A program made the translations under genes and the position numbers. Of a DNA stretch of 64,000 nt, positions 42,112-51,681 are shown in pieces (the first letter of the stretch is position 1; the number at the start of each line of letters is the position of its first letter). The stretch comes from Verrucomicrobiota bacterium. Lineage in GTDB: Bacteria > Verrucomicrobiota > Verrucomicrobiia > Verrucomicrobiales > Verrucomicrobiaceae. The stretch is taken from NCBI GenBank assembly GCA_025360015.1, contig JANYCZ010000078.1:32761-96760 (forward strand). The letters are read 5' to 3'. The notes beneath the pieces are model-generated. The model was not told the origin of the DNA and searched no databases. It worked only from the letters and a program-made list of their open reading frames with translations.

Positions 42112-44265
42112 TTACTTCGGCGTATGCGGCACCAGCACATCCGGTGATTCATTCGCCTGGCGGGCGCGTTTGGCCATTTCGCGGGCGAACAGATCCTGGG
42201 AGCGTTGCGCTTTGGCGGCGGTGACGTTGGGGAGCTGCCAGGTTCCGTCGGCCTTGAGGATGCGGCCGCGGGCGGTGTCGGCGAAGTGAACCTCCAGAAT
42301 TCGCAGCAGGCGTTTGCGCGCCTCCTTGTCTTCGACGGGGGTGAGGAGCTCGACGCGCTTGGAGAGATTGCGGTTCATGAAGTCCGCGCTGGCGATGAAG
42401 ACGGCGGGCTTGCCGCCCTGGCGGAACCAGAAGATGCGGGCGTGCTCCAGGTAGCGGTCGATGATGCTGACGACGCTGATGTTTTCGCTGATGCCCTTGA
42501 TGCCGGGGCGCAGGCAGCAGATGCCGCGTATGTTGAGGCGGATCTTCACGCCCGCCACGGAGGCTTCGTAAAGCGCCTCGATCATCTGGCGGTCTTCGAG
42601 GGCGTTCATCTTGAGCATGATCTCGGCGGCTTCGCCCTGGCGTGCGCGTGCGGCTTCGCTGCGGATCAGGGAGACCAGGCGCTCGCGCAGGCCGTAGGGG
42701 GCCATGCTGAGCTTGTTGAAATGCACGAAGCGTGAGCGGCCGGTGACGGTGTTGAAAAACGCGGAGGCGTCCGCGCCAAAATCAGCGCGGCAGGTGAGCA
42801 GGCTGATGTCGGTGTAGAGCTTGGAGGTGGCCTCGTTGTAGTTGCCGGTGCCGAAGTGCATGTAGCGCGTCATGTGGCCGGACTCACGCCGCATGACGAG
42901 GCAGACCTTGGCGTGCGTCTTCAATCCGGCGACGCCATAGATGATTTGCGCACCGGCGTTGATGAGATCGTTCGCACGTTCAAGGTTGCGGGCTTCATCG
43001 AAGCGGGCCTTCAGCTCCACCAGCACGGTGACGTGCTTGCCGGCCTGCGCGGCGCGGATGAGCGCGGAGATGATGCGGCTGTTCTTGGCGGTGCGGTAAA
43101 GGATCTGTTTGATCGCGATGACGTTTGGGTCCGCGGCAGCTTCCTCGACCAGAGCAAGGATGGGGTCGAAGCTCTCATACGGGTGGTGTAGCAGGATGTC
43201 CCCGCGTTTGATCGCAGCAAAGATGCTTTCACCGGGAGTGATCGCGGTGCTGAGGTGGCTGTCCCAGGGCTCGACTTTGAGCTCGTCAAAGCCTGAGATG
43301 CCGGCGATTTGAAAGAAGGAACGCAGATCGAGCTCGCCAGGAATGTCATAGATCTGGGCGGTGCGGGCGCCGCACAGATCACGGATGATGCGGGTGTGTT
43401 CGCGCGAGGCGCCGGCTTCGATTTCGATGCGGATGGCGGGGCTTTTCAGGCGCTTTTCGAGAACCTCTTCCATCTCGCTGGCGAGGTCGAAGGCGCTCTC
43501 GTCATCCACGGTGATGTCCGTGTTGCGGCTGACGCGGAAGCGGGCAGGGGCGGTGACTTTCTCCGCAGGGAAAAACTCGCCGATGAAGAGGGCGACGACG
43601 TCTTCGAGGTTCACGTAGAGATGCTGACCGCCATCGGGATCAGGAATCAGCACATGACGTGGCAGATTGGCAGGGAGCGGCAGAAGTACATGGCGTTTTT
43701 CGGTCTCACCATTGTCGCCGCCGGTCACAGTACAGAGCAGCACGATATTCAGCGCGGGAATGGCCGCGCGTGCGCCGGTGTCATCCGCCACCACTGGCGA
43801 GAGCACCGGAAAGATGTGCTCGTCAAAATACTCGCGCAGCAGCGTGCGCTGGACCGGGGTGAGCTCGGTGTTCAGCAGGCGGCGGATGCCCTTCTCTTTC
43901 ATCAGGGGGACAAGCTGCTGCTGCAGGATGTCATACTGACGGGCCACAAAGACGGCGGCCTGCTGGTGCACCTGCTCCCACTGCTGCGTGGGAGTGAGGC
44001 CGGCACTGTCGCGCACGCGCCGGCCCTGCTCACGCAGGAGCTGCAGGCCGCCGATGCGGACCATGAAAAATTCATCCAGGTTGGACGCGGTGATGGCGAG
44101 AAACTTGACGCGCTCCAGCACGGGCAGATCGGTGCGCGCCGCCTCGTCCAGCACACGTGAGTTGAAGGCGAGCCAGCTCAGCTCGCGGTTGATGAAATGC
44201 TCCTCGGTCAGGCGCAGCGGTGGCGGCTCGGGTGGGGCTTCAGGATTTAGCGAGGATGATGTCAT
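42112..44265 (-). CDS. ppk: Polyphosphate kinase 1
   Basis: A 717-residue enzyme that makes inorganic polyphosphate from ATP at the inner membrane. The N-domain starts FINRELSWLAFNSRVLDEA. The catalytic histidines are in VAGLKTHAKVCLV and YLEHARIF, followed by IASADFMNRNLSKRVELLTP. Full length for PPK1. Its start at 44265 lies 26 bp inside the upstream ppx gene, so they overlap and are translationally coupled. This is the classic polyphosphate operon partner set. Confidence 0.95.
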   Translation of the reverse strand: MTSSSLNPEAPPEPPPLRLTEEHFINRELSWLAFNSRVLDEAARTDLPVLERVKFLAITASNLDEFFMVRIGGLQLLREQGRRVRDSAGLTPTQQWEQVHQQAAVFVARQYDILQQQLVPLMKEKGIRRLLNTELTPVQRTLLREYFDEHIFPVLSPVVADDTGARAAIPALNIVLLCTVTGGDNGETEKRHVLLPLPANLPRHVLIPDPDGGQHLYVNLEDVVALFIGEFFPAEKVTAPARFRVSRNTDITVDDESAFDLASEMEEVLEKRLKSPAIRIEIEAGASREHTRIIRDLCGARTAQIYDIPGELDLRSFFQIAGISGFDELKVEPWDSHLSTAITPGESIFAAIKRGDILLHHPYESFDPILALVEEAAADPNVIAIKQILYRTAKNSRIISALIRAAQAGKHVTVLVELKARFDEARNLERANDLINAGAQIIYGVAGLKTHAKVCLVMRRESGHMTRYMHFGTGNYNEATSKLYTDISLLTCRADFGADASAFFNTVTGRSRFVHFNKLSMAPYGLRERLVSLIRSEAARARQGEAAEIMLKMNALEDRQMIEALYEASVAGVKIRLNIRGICCLRPGIKGISENISVVSIIDRYLEHARIFWFRQGGKPAVFIASADFMNRNLSKRVELLTPVEDKEARKRLLRILEVHFADTARGRILKADGTWQLPNVTAAKAQRSQDLFAREMAKRARQANESPDVLVPHTPK

Positions 44266-45814
44266 AACCGTAAATTTCGCGGAAAAGGGCGCACTTCATA
44301 TCAATGGCGATCTGTTCGATCGTGGTGTCATCCGCCCCCTGCGTGAGGACGTTGAGCCGGGTGCCTTCGGGGCGGATCTGGATGGATTTGATGCGCTGGG
44401 CATGGCTGCGGTCCAGAGAGTCCGCCAGGCGCAGCAGGGCCGCGAGCTTGAGCACAATCATGCGCTCTTCGCGTGAGAGGTCGGAGAAGTAGGGGTGGCT
44501 CGGCTCGGGATCGTAGCGGCGGTGATAGCGCGCGAGCAGGGCCACCATCACACGATCACTTGAACTGAGACCGAAGATCTCAGTGTGCATGAGGATGTAG
44601 AGGCTGTGCTTGTGATGCTCACGCGCGCTGATGAACATGCCGACTTCATGCAGCGTGGCGGCGACGCGGAGGACGAGTTCGTATTTGGCATCCAGAACAT
44701 GCAGATGCTGCAGCTCGCGGAAGAGTTGACGGGCAAAATTGGCCACGTGGTCGGCGTGCTTGCGGTCGGTTTTGTAGCGCAGGCCGATCTCGGATGCTGC
44801 CTGCATGACTTCCTCCTGGAAGATCGCGGTGCGCGAGCCGGAGGTCATGAGATCCAGCATGAGTTCGAGCTGGAAGTCACCTTCCGGCACCCAGAGCGAG
44901 TCATCGCCAAAACGTCGGGCGAGTGCGAGATTGGTCTGCAGCGCAGGCACGATGCCCTCACCGCCGGTGTAATGTACGTGCAGCTCGCGTACAAGCTCAT
45001 CAGGCGTCAGGCGCGCCAGTTTGTCGGTGAGGCGGGCGAGATCATTCTCCAGCACGCGATGGGCACCATGGCGTGCCTTGCCAAGCAGAGGGGCCATGCT
45101 TTGAATCTCCGCGCCGATGGCGACGTGGTGATCGATCTTCACCGCCGAATAATCCTGCGCGAGGTGATCCACGACGCCGCGGATGTGCTCCTCCAGATGC
45201 ACCATTTGCTGGCGGGCCTCGTCATCCGGCGTGGCGATGGCTTCACGCGCGCGGAAGATGCCGAGGCGGTAGTTGCTGTAGGCTGCGAGGCGGCCCTCTT
45301 TGAAAAAGATGGCGCGGGTGTTGCCCGGGCCGATGTGGGAGACCACGGTGTTGCCTTTGGCGAGCAGCGGGTTCTTCAGCAGCATGCGCTGGGCGATCTG
45401 ATACACGAGGCGGGTCATGTTGCCATCGTCAATGAGGCTCGGGACGACCCCGCTGTGAACCTGGAGGCGGTTGAGAAAGATCTCGTGATTGACGGCCTCC
45501 GCGAGGATGTTGGAGGTGAACAGTCGCAGTTGTGAAGAGGGGATGCCATACTCCCGCATGGTCTGCAGGAAATCGCGCAGAATGGCGGCCGCCTGATCGA
45601 CGGTGTTGCGGGAAATGCTGCGGGCGCGGAAAATATCACGCGCGACAGGCAGCGGGCGGTCCAGGCTTTCGATTGGGCTGAACTGGCCCTTGTCATCCTT
45701 TCGGCCGATGACGAGTGAAACGGAAGCCGCGCCCACGTAAATGACGGCATGCTCCGGCGCGGCAGCACGCTCCAGTGGTGCCTTGAACGAGACAGGTGGA
45801 GTCGGTTCACTCAT
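44240..45814 (-). CDS. ppx: Ppx/GppA-like phosphatase with degenerate sugar-kinase-fold motifs and HD domain
   Basis: A 524-residue protein of the Ppx/GppA family, which degrades polyphosphate or pppGpp. The ASKHA half is altered: the usual D-IGSNS motif reads YVGAASVSLV, GGGST is HIGPGNTRA, and GEEEA is DDGNM, while TSNILAEAVN keeps the catalytic-type Glu. The C-terminal ~200 residues are an HD-type domain (HADHVANFAR, ATLHEVG, then YHRRYDP). This suggests loss of typical phosphatase chemistry and perhaps a sensor role. It overlaps ppk by 26 bp. The gene name is by homology and position only. Confidence 0.75.
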   Translation of the reverse strand: MSEPTPPVSFKAPLERAAAPEHAVIYVGAASVSLVIGRKDDKGQFSPIESLDRPLPVARDIFRARSISRNTVDQAAAILRDFLQTMREYGIPSSQLRLFTSNILAEAVNHEIFLNRLQVHSGVVPSLIDDGNMTRLVYQIAQRMLLKNPLLAKGNTVVSHIGPGNTRAIFFKEGRLAAYSNYRLGIFRAREAIATPDDEARQQMVHLEEHIRGVVDHLAQDYSAVKIDHHVAIGAEIQSMAPLLGKARHGAHRVLENDLARLTDKLARLTPDELVRELHVHYTGGEGIVPALQTNLALARRFGDDSLWVPEGDFQLELMLDLMTSGSRTAIFQEEVMQAASEIGLRYKTDRKHADHVANFARQLFRELQHLHVLDAKYELVLRVAATLHEVGMFISAREHHKHSLYILMHTEIFGLSSSDRVMVALLARYHRRYDPEPSHPYFSDLSREERMIVLKLAALLRLADSLDRSHAQRIKSIQIRPEGTRLNVLTQGADDTTIEQIAIDMKCALFREIYGYDIILAKS

Positions 45815-45846
45815 GGAAATGATTTATATGCAGCATACAACCTCAC

Positions 45847-46872
45847 TTATTTGGATGCGTTGCGCAGCCATGCCACCGCACCGGTGGCCACGGCCTGGCC
45901 GCCGAGCTTGGCCAGTGAATACCTGATGCCGCGGGCAAGCTCAGGGATGGCGTATTGCTCGACCTCTTCCTTGAGCAGGTTCAGGTAGAGGCCTGGGAGT
46001 TCTTCGACCAGGCCGCCACCGAGTGTGATGCGGTCAGGAGCGAGTAGATTGACGACCGTGGCGACCCCCATGCCGAGATAGCGGATGGAGTTGCGGAACA
46101 TGATCATGGCGGCGTCTTCACCGCTGCGGAAGGCATTGGCCAGCGCCTTGCTGCGGATGTTGCGGAGAGAGCCCTCGGTCTTTTTGTCGAGATCGGTAAG
46201 CTGGCCGCGATAGCAGGCCAGTCCGGCCTGGGAGGCCAGGGCGAGACGGCTGGTGAGGTCTTCGAGAATCACCGTGCCAAACACCGGGCTGCCGATGTGC
46301 GTGCCGGGCAGCACGAGATTGCCGAGTTCCATGGCGGAGATGGCGCGGCCCATGACGAGCTGGCCGTTATAGACAAAGCCTGCTCCGACACCCGTGCCGG
46401 GAAACACGCCCAGCAGCGAGCGCGCGCCTTTGCCTGCACCGAGGGCGTACTCGCCGTAGGTTCCGGCATCGACGTCATTCAGCACGGTGATGGGGCATTT
46501 GAACTGGTTTTGCAGCAGCTTGCGCAGCGCCATGTTGGTCCAGCCTAGATTGGGAGCGAAGATGAGGATGCCCTTGTCGGGGTTCACCAAACCGGGACAG
46601 CCGATGCCGATGCCCTGGATTCCCTTGGGGTCAACGCCGGCCTCTTCGATCGCTTCTTGGATGGCTTTGATGATTTTGATGCGGCCCTTGGCGGCACCAT
46701 CGGATCCGTTCGTGGATTTGCGCGCGGAGCCGAGCACGGTGTAGTTCGCATCCAGCACGGAGGCCATCATCTTCGTGCCGCCGAGATCGAAGCCGATCCA
46801 GAAGGGCACGTTGCGGAGTTTTTTGGACGGCTTCTTGGCGACGGATTTGGTTTTCGCTTTTTTGGCGGGCAT
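45847..46872 (-). CDS. ROK-family sugar kinase-like protein
   Basis: A 341-residue protein. After a Lys-rich leader (MPAKKAKTKSVAKKPSKKLR) come GFDLGGTKM (phosphate-1), IGIGCPGLVNPDKG, PITVLNDVDAGTYGEY (catalytic Asp), GTGVGAGFVYNG and TVVNLLAPDRITLGGGLVEE. The family usually binds zinc through GHxxxxxCxCGxxGCxE; this protein has ELGNLVLPGTHIGSPVFG instead, so the zinc site is missing. Likely glucokinase-like, but the change leaves specificity open. Confidence 0.8.
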   Translation of the reverse strand: MPAKKAKTKSVAKKPSKKLRNVPFWIGFDLGGTKMMASVLDANYTVLGSARKSTNGSDGAAKGRIKIIKAIQEAIEEAGVDPKGIQGIGIGCPGLVNPDKGILIFAPNLGWTNMALRKLLQNQFKCPITVLNDVDAGTYGEYALGAGKGARSLLGVFPGTGVGAGFVYNGQLVMGRAISAMELGNLVLPGTHIGSPVFGTVILEDLTSRLALASQAGLACYRGQLTDLDKKTEGSLRNIRSKALANAFRSGEDAAMIMFRNSIRYLGMGVATVVNLLAPDRITLGGGLVEELPGLYLNLLKEEVEQYAIPELARGIRYSLAKLGGQAVATGAVAWLRNASK

Positions 46873-46943
46873 GGCGTGGGAAAGGCTGGCTCAAGACACA
46901 CGGGCTTTCGGATGCGGCAAGCAACAATGTGAAGGGGAGTCCC

Positions 46944-48194
46944 TTACTTCGCCCAATGCCGCGTGGCAAAATTCAAATACTGCGTCCAGTCGAAATCAGT
47001 GACGTCGTGTTTGCCGGTGCGGAGGTGGTAGCCGATGAAATCACCGACAGGCATGTCGATGGCAGGTTGTTCTTCAACAGCCACACCTGGCTTACCGAAG
47101 AGGGCATACACCGGGCTGGCGAATTTGCCGGAGAGGAACTCGCCTTTCTGGTCCGACCAGTGGTCCTCAGAGGCGCTGGCGATGTAGATGGGGCGTGGTG
47201 CCGCGAGGGCGATGAGCATGTGCATGTCCACAGGGCAGGCGGCGGCATTGCCGGCGTAGGTCGCGTAATTTGGCGTGAACCAGTGCGGGAAGGCCTTGGT
47301 GATGATTGCGGTGGTCTCGCCGAAGTCGCGCCGCATGAGGGCGGCACCGCCTTCGCCAGAGTCGTTGGAAATGACGATGCCAAGGCGTGTGTCCTGCGCG
47401 CCGGCCCAGAGAGAGGTCTTGCCAAGGCGGGAGTGGCCGATGACGGCGAGGTGTTTGCCGTCGATCTGCGCATCCGTCTGCAGGTAGTCGGCGATGCGGC
47501 TGAGACCCCATGACCAGGCACCTATGGCACCCCATTCACCGTCTTTCCAGACGGTGTTTACGCCATCCTTGCTGACGGCGGCGCGCAGGCCTTCCTTCCA
47601 GCCGTCGGCGTGGTCGGGTTCGATGTCGCCGTAGTAGGCGGTGGCGACAGCAAAGCCGCGCTTGAGGATCATTTCGAGCGGCCAGCGGCTGCTTTCCATA
47701 CCGCGGGTGGCTTCAGTGGCGTGATGGTCGATGATGTTCTTGTCTTTGCTCTCGCGCATCCAGCGGGTGCTGAGCGGAACATCGGCCTCGGTGCTGACGG
47801 CCTGATTGCCGCCGAAGCTGAAGCCGACGAAGCAGGGAGCTGCTTTGACGGCGTTGGGCGTGTAGAGTATCACATCCATGCCCGGCCAGGCGGGGCGGGA
47901 GGGCAGGGAGATGTGAATGAATTTGCGGGTGGCGAGGCCGCCCAGTGCATCCGCCTTCGTCGCGGTGACTTCAAACTTGGGGGTGCCGATGTCGGCGGGT
48001 GTTTTGCCATAGACGTGATCTTCGAAGAGTTTGAGAATCTCCGGGCGGCGCTTTTGGGTCCAGTCATCGGCGGTGGTAAGCTTCAAGTCTGGCAGCGGGT
48101 CGTTGCCGACTTTGGCTTCGTCGTAGTTCACACCGGGGCGTGGAGTTTGAGCCAGGGCGGAGGCGGCGAGCAGGAGAAAGAGGGAGGTGCGCAT
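46944..48194 (-). CDS. CE15 glucuronoyl esterase family protein
   Basis: A 416-residue secreted protein (signal MRTSLFLLLAASALAQTP). The nucleophile motif is VIGHSRLGKTSLWAGA, matching the bacterial CE15 GHSRxGK pattern. Other blocks are ISNDSGEGGAALMRRDFGE and a catalytic His near GKHDVTDFDW. CE15 enzymes cleave the ester linking glucuronic acid of xylan to lignin, so this supports a plant-biomass lifestyle. The reading frame runs open to 49184, but that part is antisense to the CPBP protease gene; ATG 48194 is the clear start. Confidence 0.85.
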   Translation of the reverse strand: MRTSLFLLLAASALAQTPRPGVNYDEAKVGNDPLPDLKLTTADDWTQKRRPEILKLFEDHVYGKTPADIGTPKFEVTATKADALGGLATRKFIHISLPSRPAWPGMDVILYTPNAVKAAPCFVGFSFGGNQAVSTEADVPLSTRWMRESKDKNIIDHHATEATRGMESSRWPLEMILKRGFAVATAYYGDIEPDHADGWKEGLRAAVSKDGVNTVWKDGEWGAIGAWSWGLSRIADYLQTDAQIDGKHLAVIGHSRLGKTSLWAGAQDTRLGIVISNDSGEGGAALMRRDFGETTAIITKAFPHWFTPNYATYAGNAAACPVDMHMLIALAAPRPIYIASASEDHWSDQKGEFLSGKFASPVYALFGKPGVAVEEQPAIDMPVGDFIGYHLRTGKHDVTDFDWTQYLNFATRHWAK

Positions 48195-48275
48195 GGTTGG
48201 AGAAGACGGAACGTGGTGGGAGGGTGGAATTGTGCGTGCCATTGCTGGCGAGGCGTTGTTTGATCGGCGGCATTC

Positions 48276-49637
48276 ATGAATGACTCCGCTCAACCTCCGC
48301 CGCTGCCTGCATCCAAGCCTGAACTGTCCCCGCGTTATTCGCGGCTGGGGGCTGCGCTGGCGGTGTGCGTGATCGTAGCCTGCGTGGTCTTTGTGCTGCG
48401 CGTGCAGGCGGCTCACAAGGCGGACGAAGGAGCGGAGGTGCATCCCAACCGCATGCTTGAGATGACGGCGCGTTATGTCGTGGGAGTGCAAGAACTGCTG
48501 CACAGCGCGCAGCAGCCGGATGAGGCACTGACGCAGGTGGTGCTGCATGACATGACGAAATTTACCCGCACGGAAGAGGATGCGCTGCGGTTGTTGATTC
48601 TCAAAGGGCGGCTGGAGAATGCCTGGCCTGCGGACGCTGAATTCAACGCCATTGGGGCAAAGAACGCGGGATTGCAGGAGGATGTGACGACGCTGCGCCA
48701 GATGAAGGCGATGAACGGCCAGGTGCCGGAAGAGGCGTGGAAGAAACTGCGGCAGCGGCATGGCTGGATCGCCGAGCTGGCCCGTGCGCAGACGGCGGAT
48801 GACAAGGCCAAACAGGCCGTGGCGAAGCAGGGACTGGGGACGGCGCTGGTTTTGATCTGCCTCGGCCTGCTGGGGACGCTGGCTGCTGCGGCAGGGCTGG
48901 CGGTGCTGATCTGGGGCATTGTGCGCTGGCGCGGGGGAAAGCTGCGCCTGACTCTGGCGCTGCGCAGCCATGCGGAGGGCGGTGTGCTGCTGGAGGGATT
49001 TGCGATTTTCCTGGTGCTGTTTTTGTTTCCCTCCTGGCTGCTGCGTCAGCTTTCGATGCCCCTGCCTGGCTGGGCGGCGTACGGACCTGCGCTGATCGCG
49101 TTGCTCATTGGCATGACGTGGCCGCTGGTGCGGGGAATGCCGCGCCCTCAGTGGCGCGAGGCGCTGGGGCTGCACCGCGGACAAGGCCTGTGGCGCGAGA
49201 TGCGCGCAGGCGTTCTGGGCTGGGTGGCGTCACTGCCGCTGCTGGTGCTGGGCATGATCGCGGCCTCCTGGATCATCAAGCTGACGGGTGAGTATCCATC
49301 GCACCCGATTGTGGAGGTCTTTGCGGGCAAAGGCTGGGCGAAGCTCGGCGCGATCCTGCTGGCGGTGGTGTGGGCACCGATTGCGGAGGAGATCATGTTC
49401 CGCGGGCTGCTGTTTCCAGGATTGTCCGCCTGGCTGCGCTGGCTCTTGGGTGTGCTGCTGGGCGCGTTTGTGTTTGCCGTGATTCATCCGCAGGGCTGGG
49501 CCGGTGTGCCCGCCATCATGGCGCTGGCAAGCTCCTTCTCGCTGCTGCGTCTGTGGAGGCAGAGCTTGATCGCGTCGATGACGGCTCATGCGCTGAACAA
49601 CGGCATCATGTGCGCGGCGATGCTGCTGCTGGGTTGA
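48276..49637 (+). CDS. CPBP family intramembrane metalloprotease
   Basis: A 453-residue membrane protein. The N-terminal ~35 residues are proline-rich, then one span (LAVCVIVACVVFVL), a long soluble helix region (about 60-190), and six or more spans. The protease motifs are EEIMFRG near residue 371, FAVIHPQG, and a later Asn near ALNNG. Such proteases (Abi/CAAX-type) process or protect membrane peptides, including bacteriocins. It is divergent from the CE15 gene. Confidence 0.85.
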   Translation: MNDSAQPPPLPASKPELSPRYSRLGAALAVCVIVACVVFVLRVQAAHKADEGAEVHPNRMLEMTARYVVGVQELLHSAQQPDEALTQVVLHDMTKFTRTEEDALRLLILKGRLENAWPADAEFNAIGAKNAGLQEDVTTLRQMKAMNGQVPEEAWKKLRQRHGWIAELARAQTADDKAKQAVAKQGLGTALVLICLGLLGTLAAAAGLAVLIWGIVRWRGGKLRLTLALRSHAEGGVLLEGFAIFLVLFLFPSWLLRQLSMPLPGWAAYGPALIALLIGMTWPLVRGMPRPQWREALGLHRGQGLWREMRAGVLGWVASLPLLVLGMIAASWIIKLTGEYPSHPIVEVFAGKGWAKLGAILLAVVWAPIAEEIMFRGLLFPGLSAWLRWLLGVLLGAFVFAVIHPQGWAGVPAIMALASSFSLLRLWRQSLIASMTAHALNNGIMCAAMLLLG

Positions 49638-49956
49638 GTGAAGCTGGTGCCGACTGCCGTTCCGAAGGTGATTTCGCGAGGCAGGAGACGGAGTTTTACG
49701 GTAGAGACACGATGAACACAGAGGTTAGAAAAACAGAGTAGCAGGAATCTCTGTGATCATTGGTGCGGCAATGACAGACCCAAATCTCATGGTTTTGATC
49801 CGTACTGCTCCTTCCATCCTCCTAGAATTTGGACCACGGATCACACGAATTGACACGGATGACTGACCCCGACGTGGGTCGAGGCGATCCACGCAGCCTC
49901 AAGCTTCTGGAATTGACCACCTAGTTAAGATGCAGCGCACCGCAGCAAACAGGCAT
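49638..49956. other. Intergenic region with degenerate CACGGAT-type repeats
   Basis: No gene is supported in this 319-bp stretch. It contains CACAGAG (49717-49723) and CTCTGTG (49749-49755) as an inverted pair, and a run of CACGGAT/CACGAAT units between about 49834 and 49861 that resembles a family of short repeats often seen in intergenic DNA of planctomycetes and verrucomicrobia. The region is otherwise unremarkable. Confidence 0.45.
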
Positions 49957-49988
49957 AAAAAAACCGGGCTGATTGCTCAGCCCGGTTT
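49957..49988 (-). terminator. Intrinsic terminator of the ammonium transporter
   Basis: AAACCGGGCTGA (49961-49972) pairs with TCAGCCCGGTTT (49977-49988) around the loop TTGC. On the minus strand the stem is followed by a long T-run (complement of ataaaaaaaccg). It sits just after the stop at 50019. Confidence 0.9.
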
Positions 49989-50018
49989 GGGGTTTAACAG
50001 GAACTCGTCCTGCCATGA

Positions 50019-51644
50019 TTAATGCTCGTAGCCTGCTTCGCCGTGATCGGAGAGATCGAGACCGACAGACTCTTCTTCGGCTGTTGGACGAAGACCGACG
50101 AGGATTTTGACCACGAAGGTGATGAGGACCGTGGCAACAACCGAGAGAACGATGGTGATTGCGCAAGCCTTGAGCTGGGCACCGAGGATGCCTCCCTGGC
50201 CACCGGCGTCAGCGACGAGCTTGGCAAGGCCGTTGGCCTTGGCGAAAGCGTTCACTTCGGTCAGGTTGCCGTTCACCGTGCTGTTGCAGAAGATGCCCGT
50301 GACGATGGCACCCAGGGTGCCGCCGACGCCGTGGACGCCGAAGGTGTCGAGCGCATCATCATACTTGAGGATGGGCTTGAGGAACATGACGGCCAGGTAA
50401 GGAATGACACCGGCAAGGACGCCGATGATCATGGCGGACTTAGGAGTGACGAAACCAGCGGCTGGAGTGATGACGACCAGACCGGCAACAGCACCCGAGC
50501 AGAAGCCGAGGATGGAAGGCTTGCCCTTGTGGATTTTTTCAATCACGGCCCAGACGAAGCTGGCAGTGGCAGCGGCAAGCGTGGTGGTCATGAAGGCAGC
50601 CGCGGCGATGCCGTCAGCGGCAAGGGCGGAACCAGCGTTGAAACCATACCAGCCGACCCAGAGCATCCCAGTGCCCACCATGACAAGCACCATGCTGTGA
50701 GGAGCCATCTTTTCTTTACCGAAGCCGGCGCGTTTGCCGAGCAGGATGCAAAGAACCAGGGCGGACCAGCCGGAGGACATGTGAACGACCGTGCCACCAG
50801 CGAAGTCGATGGCAGGGATGGCGGCGCCGCCGTTCCAAACACCGTTCATGTAGCCGTCGAAGCCCCACACCATGTGAGCCAGAGGGAAGTAAACGACGAA
50901 CATCCACAGGGTGATGAACAGCATGATGGCAGAGAACTTCATGCGCTCAGCAATGGCACCCACGATAAGACCGGGGGTAATGATGGCGAACATGAGCTGA
51001 TACATGCTGAACACGGAGAAGGAGGGCCAGGCGGTGTAGTTGGTGTTTGGAGCGCCGCCGACACCTTCCAGGAAGAAATACTTGAAGCTGCCGAGGTAGG
51101 GAGCCCAAGAAGGTGCGCCAGTAGCCTCGTGTTCTCCAAAGATCAGGGAGAAACCGACAAAGTACCAGAGGATGGTGACCAGACCTGCGCAGCCGAGGCA
51201 CTGGGCCAGGACGGAGAGGACGTTTTTGGAGCGAACCAGACCACCGTAGAAGAGGGCGAGGCCGGGGAGCGTCATGAACAGCACGAGTGCCGCACAAACC
51301 ATGAGGAACGCATTGTGGCCAGGACCTGGCAGGCCGGCGATCTTGGATTTGTAGGGATCCTTGGCATCCGCAGCAGGGCCAGGTATAAGGTTATTCCAAT
51401 ACTGCTCGAGGTCTCCGACCCGTTCTTCGATGGAGGCGTCGCGCGGTCCGGCTGAAGCAGCCGCAGGGGCCGGAGCCGGGGCGGGAGCTGCAGCAGGGGG
51501 GGCGGCCGGGGCGGGTGCGGCAGCGGGTGCCGGTTCTACAGTCTGACCTCGGGCGTTGCCGGGGTTGATTGCGAGTGTGGTGACGGCAAGTACCGCAGCA
51601 ATTGCCATGCCGCGCCAGGTTCGAGTGTGGTTGAGTTTCAGCAT
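50019..51644 (-). CDS. amtB: Ammonium transporter with a long Ala/Pro-rich leader
   Basis: A 541-residue Amt/Rh channel. The signal-like start (MLKLNHTRTWRGMAIAAVLAV) is followed by an Ala/Pro tract (about 36-66) and a soluble segment, then the 11-span transporter from about residue 105. The twin histidines are in YFPLAHMVWGFDGYMNG and DTFGVHGVGGTLGAIVTG, and the pore mouth phenylalanines fit the family. A sigma-54 promoter lies 38-53 bp upstream of the ATG. No glnK is visible on either side. The gene is followed by a strong terminator. Confidence 0.93.
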   Translation of the reverse strand: MLKLNHTRTWRGMAIAAVLAVTTLAINPGNARGQTVEPAPAAAPAPAAPPAAAPAPAPAPAAASAGPRDASIEERVGDLEQYWNNLIPGPAADAKDPYKSKIAGLPGPGHNAFLMVCAALVLFMTLPGLALFYGGLVRSKNVLSVLAQCLGCAGLVTILWYFVGFSLIFGEHEATGAPSWAPYLGSFKYFFLEGVGGAPNTNYTAWPSFSVFSMYQLMFAIITPGLIVGAIAERMKFSAIMLFITLWMFVVYFPLAHMVWGFDGYMNGVWNGGAAIPAIDFAGGTVVHMSSGWSALVLCILLGKRAGFGKEKMAPHSMVLVMVGTGMLWVGWYGFNAGSALAADGIAAAAFMTTTLAAATASFVWAVIEKIHKGKPSILGFCSGAVAGLVVITPAAGFVTPKSAMIIGVLAGVIPYLAVMFLKPILKYDDALDTFGVHGVGGTLGAIVTGIFCNSTVNGNLTEVNAFAKANGLAKLVADAGGQGGILGAQLKACAITIVLSVVATVLITFVVKILVGLRPTAEEESVGLDLSDHGEAGYEH

Positions 51645-51681
51645 AAGTCAGGGTGTGGAATTTAGCTCCGATCCAAGCTCA

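Noticed and set aside
48195..49184. N-terminal extension of the CE15 esterase frame
   Set aside because: It is antisense to the CPBP protease gene and precedes a proper signal peptide at 48194.
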